The notes under the pieces are model-generated. The model had not been told where the DNA came from and ran no database searches. It saw only the letters and a list, made by a program, of their open reading frames with translations. A stretch of 8,859 bases of DNA from a bacterium. Lineage in GTDB: Bacteria > Verrucomicrobiota > Verrucomicrobiae > Limisphaerales > J093. The stretch covers positions 1 through 8,859 of the forward strand of contig JAKCAB010000744.1 in the NCBI GenBank assembly GCA_021839785.1, given 5' to 3'. The stretch's first letter is position 1. Every line of letters begins with the position of its first letter. Of this stretch, positions 1-5,279 are shown piece by piece. The position numbers were made by a program, and so were the translations under genes.

Positions 1-264
1 GCCGTCGGCGTCGGCCCACTCGTCCCAGATCGTGACGCCGCGTTCCTGGAGCCAGCGGACGTTGGTGTCGCCGCGGAGGAACCAGAGCAATTCGTAAATG
101 ATGGACTTGAGGTGGAGCTTCTTGGTGGTGACGACCGGGAAGCCGGCCGGGAGGTCAAAACGCGTTTGGGCACCGAAGACGGAATAGGTGCCCGTGCCGG
201 TGCGGTCGGCCTTGAATTTGCCGTGGTCGAGGACGTGGCGGAGCAGGTCGAGGTACTGGCGCAT
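1..264 (-). CDS. thyA: Thymidylate synthase, N-terminal part (cut by window edge)
   Basis: Thymidylate synthase makes dTMP from dUMP using methylene-tetrahydrofolate in the cytoplasm. Reading leftwards from the ATG at 264 gives 88 codons, starting [17 protein letters not shown]. The family's N-terminal landmarks are all present: DRTGTGT (residues 20-26, with the phosphate-binding Arg21), FPVVTTKK (42-49), the helix [18 protein letters not shown] (51-68), and TIWDEWAD (78-85). Trp80 and Trp83 fall at the same numbers as the folate-contacting tryptophans of the E. coli enzyme, which supports this start codon. The catalytic cysteine (about residue 146) and the rest of the roughly 264-aa protein lie outside the window. 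No Shine-Dalgarno is visible upstream. The gene is divergent from corA across a long spacer. The identification is secure. Confidence 0.97.
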   Translation of the reverse strand, partial: MRQYLDLLRHVLDHGKFKADRTGTGTYSVFGAQTRFDLPAGFPVVTTKKLHLKSIIYELLWFLRGDTNVRWLQERGVTIWDEWADADG

Positions 265-301
265 GGTTGAGCGAATTGCCGAGGCATGGCTTTAGGCCAA
301 C

Positions 302-335
302 GGCCCCGCGATGCAAGCGTTTATCGCGGCGGGCC
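302..335 (-). promoter_or_regulatory. Bulged hairpin in the thyA leader
   Basis: CCGCGAT (306-312) pairs with ATCGCGG (323-329) around a 10-nt loop. GGCC (302-305) pairs with GGCC (332-335) after a 2-nt bulge, giving an 11-bp interrupted stem. It ends 37 nt upstream of the thyA start, so on the minus strand it would lie in the 5' leader if transcription begins further upstream. No T-run follows, so it is not a typical terminator. A role in thyA expression is only a possibility; it may equally be another dispersed palindrome of this spacer. Confidence 0.35.
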
Positions 336-404
336 GCGCGCCCGGGCCGCTCCAAAGTCCGGGCCGCTGCCCGGAAGTCGGCGCCATTCCTGGGGGTGGG
401 AAAA

Positions 405-456
405 CCCGAAAGCCGAAACCCGAGATCCGAAGGAAGGCCGAGCCCGAAAGCCGACC
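405..456. repeat. Degenerate heptanucleotide repeat, consensus NCCGAAA
   Basis: The stretch reads as successive 7-nt units: CCCGAAA, GCCGAAA, CCCGAGA, TCCGAAG. A short GAAG interruption follows, then GCCGAG, CCCGAAA and GCCGACC. The 12-mer CCCGAAAGCCGA occurs exactly at 405-416 and again at 443-454. There is no open frame with credible coding character here. I see it as a degenerate tandem repeat of unknown function in the thyA/corA spacer. Confidence 0.6.
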
Positions 457-607
457 CTCGTCCCGCGAGGCGCCTTTTGCCTTTCGACCTTCGGTTTGGG
501 CTGGCCCCGGCCGACTTGAGAGCAGTCCTGAGCGGCGGCGCGCAGTTCCGTTTTGGGCGCGTGACCGGCTCGGTCGCGGGCGCGAGGTTTCGCTAACGAC
601 GAGGTCT

Positions 608-642
608 GCCGGGACGCGGATTGGACATCCGCGCTCCTGTCA
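608..642. repeat. REP-like palindromic unit 1 (TGGAC loop)
   Basis: CGCGGAT (615-621) and ATCCGCG (627-633) form a perfect 7-bp stem around the loop TGGAC. The stem is preceded by GCCGGG (608-613) and followed by CTCCTG (634-639). The same framework recurs 44 bp further on (unit 2). This arrangement resembles intergenic REP-type elements. No transposase that could mobilise them is present in the window. Confidence 0.6.
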
Positions 643-649
643 GGGTTTG

Positions 650-685
650 GCCGGGCGGGGCGGGTTGGACACCCGCCTCCTGCCA
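650..685. repeat. REP-like palindromic unit 2 (TGGAC loop)
   Basis: GGCGGGT (659-665) and ACCCGCC (671-677) form a perfect 7-bp stem around the same TGGAC loop as unit 1. The flanks are also the same: GCCGGG (650-655) before and CTCCTG (677-682) after. Stem bases differ from unit 1 but change in pairs (GGAT/ATCC versus GGGT/ACCC), so the fold is preserved although the sequence is not. That argues the hairpin itself matters. Confidence 0.6.
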
Positions 686-754
686 CTCAACGATACCCGC
701 AACTCCCGCGTTCGGTGGGGCACCCGAACAGGGCGGGCGGGAGCACCTGCGTTA

Positions 755-776
755 CCTGTCTTCCCTTGTGGGGCAA
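755..776. repeat. 22-bp repeat, copy A
   Basis: This 22-mer begins CCTGTCTTCCC and ends GGGGCAA. It matches positions 825-846 at 18 of 22 bases, 70 bp away in the same orientation. It sits at the left edge of the A/T-rich island upstream of corA. Function unknown. Confidence 0.5.
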
Positions 777-780
777 TTTT

Positions 781-796
781 TGTCGCAATTGTGACA
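781..796. promoter_or_regulatory. Near-palindrome in an A/T-rich island, operator-like
   Basis: TGTCGCAATTGTGACA is a 16-bp inverted repeat with a single mismatched base pair (G785 opposite T792). It is flanked on both sides by T-runs (776-781 and 797-802). It forms the centre of the only A/T-rich patch in the spacer and lies about 265 bp upstream of corA. Symmetry, length and base composition suit a dimeric regulator's binding site, but no regulator gene is in the window and no clear -35/-10 pair frames it. Confidence 0.4.
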
Positions 797-824
797 TTTT
801 TTGCACCATGCGGCCCTTACGCTT

Positions 825-846
825 CCTGTTTTCCCCGGCGGGGCAA
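825..846. repeat. 22-bp repeat, copy B
   Basis: This is the second copy of the 22-mer at 755-776. Its four differences turn the middle into CCCCGGCGGGG, a perfect short palindrome. It closes the right side of the A/T-rich island, so the order is copy A, near-palindrome, copy B. Confidence 0.5.
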
Positions 847-927
847 CGGTCCTGTCCGGTCCGGCCGTGGCCAGGCAGTGGGGCCTTGAGCCGCGGCCAA
901 AAACCAAGAGGCCTCCCCCGGCCCCCG

Positions 928-951
928 CAAGGCGGCAATCGCCTTGCCGCC
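928..951. repeat. Palindromic element GGCGGCAATCGCC, copy 1
   Basis: GGCGGCAA (931-938) pairs with TTGCCGCC (944-951) around a 5-nt loop. An alternative, mutually exclusive stem joins CAAGGCG (928-934) to CGCCTTG (940-946). The 18-mer GGCGGCAATCGCCTTGCC at 931-948 recurs exactly at 995-1012, 64 bp downstream. Between the copies lie further ATCGCCAATCGGCAATCGGCC-type fragments of the same composition. It looks like a small dispersed or tandem palindromic repeat just upstream of corA. Confidence 0.55.
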
Positions 952-994
952 CCGCCGGGAATCGCCAATCGGCAATCGGCCATCCAGCCCGCCC

Positions 995-1012
995 GGCGGC
1001 AATCGCCTTGCC
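995..1012. repeat. Palindromic element GGCGGCAATCGCC, copy 2
   Basis: Exact second copy of the 18-mer at 931-948. The extended palindrome is broken by one base (TTGCCTCC instead of TTGCCGCC). It ends 48 bp before the corA start, so it probably lies in the corA leader if corA is transcribed from further upstream. The open frame running through it is not needed for CorA. Confidence 0.55.
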
Positions 1013-1060
1013 TCCCCGCGTGAGCCGCCTAGGATTTGGCGGTGGACTCCCGGCACGATC

Positions 1061-2077
1061 ATGTCCCGGAGCCGCTCGCAACGCATGGTTCGCTCGTTCG
1101 CCTTCACGACCCAAGGGCGCCTTCACACGAAGGACATCCAGGCGTTTTTGATGCCGACGCTTCTGTCGGACACGAACCTGTTTCTGTGGGTCGATCTGGA
1201 GGCCCCGACGGCGGAGGAAACCAAGTTTTATCTCGAGGACGTCTTCCATTTCCACCCGCTTTCGATCGAGGACTGCGTGACGGACAGCCCGGCGCCGAAA
1301 GTCGAGGAGTATTCGCCGAAGGAGGGCGACCGGTTCACGCCGTATCTGTTCATGGTGATCCACGCGGTGGACTACAGCCGGGCGGACGGCGTGTTCGCCA
1401 CCAGCGAATTGAACTTCTTCCTCGGCCGGAACTTTCTGGTCACTTACCACGTCCAGCCGCTCAAGAGCGTGACGAACGTGGCCGAGCGCTCGGTCCGCAG
1501 CAACGTCCACATCGCGCGGGCGCCGGACCGGGTGGCGTATTCGTTGCTGGACTCGATCGTGGAGAACTACAAACCGGCGTTGGAGGAACTCTCGCTGGAG
1601 ATCGCCGAAATCGAGGAGCGGGTGTTGCGCGAGCCGACGCGGGAGACGTTGAACAGCATCCTCGCGGTGAAGAAGGAAGTGCTGCATCTGCGCCAGATCA
1701 TCGGCCCGCAGCGCGAAGTGCTGGCGCGGTTCGCCGCCGGCGAGTTCAAGCTCATCCGGGCCCACCTGGTGCCGTATTACCGCGACGTGTACGACGGCCT
1801 GTTCCGCATCTACGAGTTGGCGCAAGGCTACGCGGACTCGCTCACCGGCATTTTGCAGGTGTACCTGAACATGTCCTCGAACCAGACCGGCGAGGTGATC
1901 AAGCTCTTGACGCTGATCACGTTGATCACGACGCCGCTCATGATGATCGGCACCTGGTACGGGATGAATTTTCACGACATGCCCGAATTGCCGAATGGGT
2001 ACTGGATGGCGACCACGGTGATGTTCCTGTCCACGGCCGCCACCTACTGGTACTTCAAACGCAAAAAGTGGTTCTAG
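1061..2077 (+). CDS. corA: CorA-family Mg2+/Co2+ transporter
   Basis: This is an inner-membrane pentameric channel for Mg2+ (also Co2+/Ni2+). The 338-aa product is close to the usual CorA length. It has a long cytoplasmic N-terminal domain, including FLWVDLEAP (41-49) and HPLSIEDCV (65-73). A charged helical stalk follows (about 165-280), then two membrane segments at the C-terminus (about 281-300 and 313-332). The signature YGMNF (300-304) follows the first membrane segment, then MPEL and a basic tail, KRKKWF, as in Thermotoga CorA. I chose the ATG at 1061. The frame stays open to 944, but that extension runs through an intergenic repeat and has no CorA character. ATG 1085 is a possible alternative. 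No good Shine-Dalgarno is visible (GGTGGA at 1041 is too far). The gene leads a same-strand run with the kinase 40 bp downstream. Confidence 0.95.
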   Translation: MSRSRSQRMVRSFAFTTQGRLHTKDIQAFLMPTLLSDTNLFLWVDLEAPTAEETKFYLEDVFHFHPLSIEDCVTDSPAPKVEEYSPKEGDRFTPYLFMVIHAVDYSRADGVFATSELNFFLGRNFLVTYHVQPLKSVTNVAERSVRSNVHIARAPDRVAYSLLDSIVENYKPALEELSLEIAEIEERVLREPTRETLNSILAVKKEVLHLRQIIGPQREVLARFAAGEFKLIRAHLVPYYRDVYDGLFRIYELAQGYADSLTGILQVYLNMSSNQTGEVIKLLTLITLITTPLMMIGTWYGMNFHDMPELPNGYWMATTVMFLSTAATYWYFKRKKWF

Positions 2078-2117
2078 CACGCGCTGGCGCGAAACCGCCC
2101 GGCGCGGGCACGCGTGT

Positions 2118-3395
2118 ATGTCCGGCACCAAATCCAGTTTCCTCGACAAAGTCCTCGGCCGGCTCGGCCGGCTTGACCCGGATGGCCTGCAAACGGTGGT
2201 GCAACGGCTGGCGCGCGAGCGGAGCTTCCTCGAAACCCTGTTCAACACCATCGAGGACGGCGTGCTGGTGCTCGATCCGCAAGGCCGGATTCTTTACCTG
2301 AATCGCGCGGTCACGCGCCTGCTCGGCCTCCAGCCCGAAGAGGCCGAAGGCCAGCCGATCCGGCAGCACCTGCCCGAACTGGATTGGCAGAAGATCGTCG
2401 CGCTCGACCACCGCGGGGGCGAGCACGGCTTGCGGCTCGAATTCGAGGTGCAATTCCCCCGGCCGCGATTTCTGCGGCTCTTTGCCGCGCCGCTGGACGG
2501 CGAGGAGCCCGGCAGCCGCGGGGTGGCGTTGATCCTGCACGATGCCACCGAGGCCCGGCAAAAGACCTTCGAGGCGATCGAAAGCGAGCGGATGCAAGCG
2601 CTGACGCTGCTGGCCGCCAGCGTGGCGCACGAGATCGGCAATCCGCTCAACGCCCTGCACATCCACCTCCAACTCATGGAACGGGAGTTGAAGAAATTGC
2701 GAGCGCTCGCTCATGCGTCGCCGCCAACCAAGCGCGAATCGATGCTCCGCCAATCCCGAGCGCAGCGGCTGCCTGGGTTGGACGAGCTCGAGGCCTTTGC
2801 CGGGAAGCTCGACCGTTACCTGGACGTGGCCAAAGGCGAGATCGCGCGGCTGGATTACATCGTCACCCAGTTCCTTCAGGCCATCCGTCCCAGCCCGCCG
2901 CAAATCCAAATCGCTTCCTTGAACGACGTGGTGCTCGGCACGCTGGAGCTGCTGAAGCCGGAATTGGAGAACCGCGGCCTGATGGCGGAGGAAAAGCTGG
3001 ACCCGCACCTGCCTCCCGCCCCGCTCGACCCCGCGCAGATCAAGCAAGCCCTGGTCAACGTGATCAAAAACTCGATGCAGGCGATGACCCGGGGCGGCGT
3101 TCTGACGTTGACCACCGGCGAATCGGCCGAAGGCGTGTGGGTGAGCGTGGCCGACACGGGCGGCGGCATCCCGCCCGAGCAGCTTCAGCGCATCGGCGAG
3201 CCGTTCTTCACCACCAAGAAAAAAGGTTCGGGGCTCGGCTTGATGATCGTCCGCCGGATCATCCGCGAACACGGCGGCAGCATCGACATCGACAGCCACG
3301 TCGGCCGCGGCACCACCGTGCGTTTGTGGTTGCCCCACCAGGAGCACCGCACCCGCCTGCTCCGGGCGGCCGAATCGGAGCCGGAATCCGCCTGA
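2118..3395 (+). CDS. Soluble PAS-domain sensor histidine kinase (orphan)
   Basis: The 425-aa protein autophosphorylates on a histidine and should pass the phosphate to a response regulator, but none is encoded nearby. Order of parts: a PAS domain (about 37-145, containing TIEDGVLVLDPQGRILYLN), then an H-box AHEIGNPLNAL with phospho-acceptor His171. The HATPase domain follows: N-box NVIKNSMQAM (Asn314, Asn318), G1 box DTGGGIPPE (346-354), F-box EPFFTTK (361-367) and G2 box GSGLGL (370-375). The architecture is NtrB/AtoS-like. No membrane segment or signal peptide is visible, so it is probably cytoplasmic. About 75 residues separate His171 from the second DHp helix motif RLDYIVTQFL, roughly 30 more than in NtrB-type kinases. 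The extra segment (about 195-225) is polar and basic. It starts 40 bp after corA, and the ligand is unknown. Confidence 0.93.
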   Translation: MSGTKSSFLDKVLGRLGRLDPDGLQTVVQRLARERSFLETLFNTIEDGVLVLDPQGRILYLNRAVTRLLGLQPEEAEGQPIRQHLPELDWQKIVALDHRGGEHGLRLEFEVQFPRPRFLRLFAAPLDGEEPGSRGVALILHDATEARQKTFEAIESERMQALTLLAASVAHEIGNPLNALHIHLQLMERELKKLRALAHASPPTKRESMLRQSRAQRLPGLDELEAFAGKLDRYLDVAKGEIARLDYIVTQFLQAIRPSPPQIQIASLNDVVLGTLELLKPELENRGLMAEEKLDPHLPPAPLDPAQIKQALVNVIKNSMQAMTRGGVLTLTTGESAEGVWVSVADTGGGIPPEQLQRIGEPFFTTKKKGSGLGLMIVRRIIREHGGSIDIDSHVGRGTTVRLWLPHQEHRTRLLRAAESEPESA

Positions 3396-3447
3396 CCCGC
3401 CGTTGCCAAGCCACCGACGGTGAAGGATCGTCGTCTTCGACGTTCGC

Positions 3448-5175
3448 ATGAAGATTCTTTTGCTTTCGCTCCTGCTTGCTGCCGGCGTGTTCCGCGCCGG
3501 GGCGGCGGATGATTTCGAGTTCGTCGTGATCGGCGACACCCGGCCGCGATTCGAAAGCGAGAACTTCCGCGTTTTCGAGCGCCTGATCCCGGAGATCGAC
3601 GCGCTGAAACCCGCGTTCGTCATCAACGTGGGCGACCTCATTTACGGCTACGGACTGCTGCGCAAAGAAAAGCAATGGGACCGCTACCAGGAGGTCATTC
3701 GCGCGTTCGCCGTGCCGTACTATCAACTGCCCGGCAACCATGACACGCACTCGAAGGAGGCGCGCCGCATCTACGGCCGTCGCTTCGGCAAGTTCTACGA
3801 GTCGTTCGATCACGGCGACTGCCACTTCGTGCTGCTGGACACCACCGAGGACGAAAAGTGGGGCTACCTCGGCCCTGCCCAACTGGCCTGGCTGAAGACC
3901 GACCTGCGCGAGACCAAGGCGAAGCTGGTCTTCGTGTTCACCCACTTTCCGCTTTGGGAGACCAATCGTGTGGCGCCGCGGTACCACGAATTCTGGGCGC
4001 AGACGCTCCACCCGCTCTTCCGCGAATCGCGCGTCCGCGCGGTGTTCGGCGGGCATTTCCACAGCTACGGGCCCACCCGGGACATCGACGGCATCCGCTA
4101 TTTCATCACCGGCGGCGGCGGCGCCGAACTGCGGCCGGCGTACAAGAAGGCCGGCGGCGTGCACCACTTTCTGCGGGTCAGCGTCAAGGGGGAAAGCTTC
4201 GACGTGCGCGTGGTGACCGATCACGGCGAACTGACCGACGCCGAGGCGGACGTCACGGGCGGCGAAGCCTTCGCCGACCAGCACTGCTCGCGGATCGGGC
4301 TGGCGGAAGACGCGAGCCGGCTCGAGGCGGGGACGCGCATCCCGGTGTCGCTCACCAACCCGTTCCGCGTGCCGCTGGAAGGCACGGCCGAATGGCTGCT
4401 CGACGCCGCAAATTGGACCGGTGCGCCGCCCACCAACCGGTTCGAAATCCCGCCCGGCGCCACTAAAGACCTGGAGTTCGAACTGGCCGCCCGCTCCGGC
4501 ACCAACGCGCTGGCGAGGCTCCCCCAGCTCGTGTTTGCCGTGCGCGCGGGCACGCGGCAATTGTACTTCCGCTGCGATGTTTCCGTCTTGCGTCGCCTGA
4601 CTGCTCCGCAGTTGCCCGCGGCGCCCACACTCGATGGCCGGCTGGACGAATGGGCGGCCGTGCCCGTCCTGGCCCTGGACGCCGGCACGCCCGCCGCCAC
4701 CGAGGTGCGCGCGTTCCGGACGGCGGATGCGTTGCACCTCGCGGTGACGGTGCCCATCACCGCAGCCGACGAAGATGAGGACGCCGCGTTTCGGGACGAC
4801 TTGCGGATCAGCTTCGCCCGCCGCACCAGCGAGGCCAGCTTTGCCACCGACCGCCTTCGGCTCGGCCTGTCGGCAGACGGCAAACCCGGCGTGGTTCAGG
4901 ATCGGACGCCGGGCCGGAAGCCGGGCGGATTGCTCGCCGGTGTGAAGGCATTTTGGCGCGCGGGGACCGGCCAGACCGTTTACGAAGTTTCGGTGCCGTG
5001 GCGCCTGTTGCGTCCCGCCAGGGCGGACCGGCCGGAGCGCTGGGTCGTCGGCCTCGCCTATCCGGTGCCGCCCGTGGGCGAGCGAACTGGCGCAGCGCCG
5101 GGGGCGCTTGACTACGAAGTGCGTTACGGCGGCGATGCCGTGGCGCCAGTGCACTTCGTCGAGTTGGATTGGTAA
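3448..5175 (+). CDS. Secreted calcineurin-like metallophosphoesterase with CBM9-like C-terminal domain
   Basis: This is a predicted exported phosphoesterase of unknown substrate, 575 aa. A signal peptide (MKILLLSLLLAAGVFRAGAA, likely cut near residue 20) leads into a calcineurin-like domain (about 23-255). The metal-site motifs are GDTRP (Asp30), GDLIYG (Asp63, Tyr66), GNHD (Asn97, His98), THFP (His166) and GGHFHSYG (His203, His205). The usual histidine two places after the first aspartate is replaced (D-T-R). Together with the GDxxY motif, this recalls purple-acid-phosphatase-like members more than the classic DxH type. A beta-rich linker follows (about 290-385). Next comes a region starting PTLDGRLDEWAAVP (393-406) and containing YEVSVPWRLL (512-521), typical of CBM9-like/DOMON-type beta-sandwiches. 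The start is set by the signal peptide; the gene begins 52 bp after the kinase. Domain calls are firm, substrate is not. Confidence 0.9.
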   Translation: MKILLLSLLLAAGVFRAGAADDFEFVVIGDTRPRFESENFRVFERLIPEIDALKPAFVINVGDLIYGYGLLRKEKQWDRYQEVIRAFAVPYYQLPGNHDTHSKEARRIYGRRFGKFYESFDHGDCHFVLLDTTEDEKWGYLGPAQLAWLKTDLRETKAKLVFVFTHFPLWETNRVAPRYHEFWAQTLHPLFRESRVRAVFGGHFHSYGPTRDIDGIRYFITGGGGAELRPAYKKAGGVHHFLRVSVKGESFDVRVVTDHGELTDAEADVTGGEAFADQHCSRIGLAEDASRLEAGTRIPVSLTNPFRVPLEGTAEWLLDAANWTGAPPTNRFEIPPGATKDLEFELAARSGTNALARLPQLVFAVRAGTRQLYFRCDVSVLRRLTAPQLPAAPTLDGRLDEWAAVPVLALDAGTPAATEVRAFRTADALHLAVTVPITAADEDEDAAFRDDLRISFARRTSEASFATDRLRLGLSADGKPGVVQDRTPGRKPGGLLAGVKAFWRAGTGQTVYEVSVPWRLLRPARADRPERWVVGLAYPVPPVGERTGAAPGALDYEVRYGGDAVAPVHFVELDW

Positions 5176-5224
5176 GGCTCGCGCGCGGGCGCAGTCCTGC
5201 CGGCCGCGGCCAGTGATGTTGGCC

Positions 5225-5261
5225 AAGAAAAATCCCCGCCGGCAGGGACGCGCGGCGGGGA
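5225..5261 (-). terminator. Rho-independent terminator of the LamG-protein gene
   Basis: On the minus strand, CCCCGCCG (complement of 5253-5260) pairs with CGGCGGGG (complement of 5234-5241). The T5233/A5261 pair extends this to a 9-bp stem with an 11-nt loop. A T-run (complement of 5228-5232) follows immediately. The hairpin begins about 19 bp past the stop codon of the leftward gene. On the plus strand no adequate T-run follows, so it serves mainly the minus-strand gene, although the stem sits between convergent genes. Confidence 0.8.
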
Positions 5262-5279
5262 CGCGAAGCGAAAGCGGTT

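Larger units (their letters stand above)
265..1060. other. Long non-coding spacer rich in short repeats and palindromes
   Basis: This 796-bp stretch separates divergent thyA and corA. Several open frames cross it on both strands, but their translations are Arg/Pro/Gly-rich, match no family I recognise and have no ribosome binding sites, so I treat it as non-coding. It holds at least five kinds of short structured element, listed separately: a hairpin in the thyA leader, a CCGAA-type heptad repeat, twin hairpins with the same loop, an A/T-rich island with a near-palindrome between two related 22-mers, and two copies of an 18-bp palindromic sequence. It must also contain the promoters for thyA and corA, but I cannot place either with confidence. 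No tRNA, rRNA or recognisable riboswitch was seen. Confidence 0.7.

Noticed and set aside
311..889. 192-aa and overlapping open frames in the thyA/corA spacer
   Set aside because: Translations are Pro/Arg/Gly-rich, cross tandem repeats and hairpins, and match no family I know. No ribosome binding sites.
944..1060. N-terminal extension of CorA to ATG 944
   Set aside because: The added 39 residues are encoded by the duplicated intergenic palindrome and are Pro/Arg-rich; CorA homology starts after 1061.
752..2251. 499-aa open frame on the minus strand over corA
   Set aside because: Shadow of corA with Arg/His-rich translation and no recognisable domain. It also runs through the intergenic repeats.
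5202..5211. Palindrome GGCCGCGGCC after the phosphoesterase stop, as a plus-strand terminator
   Set aside because: No T-run follows on the plus strand and the symmetry is expected in such GC-rich DNA; the convincing terminator nearby faces the minus-strand gene.
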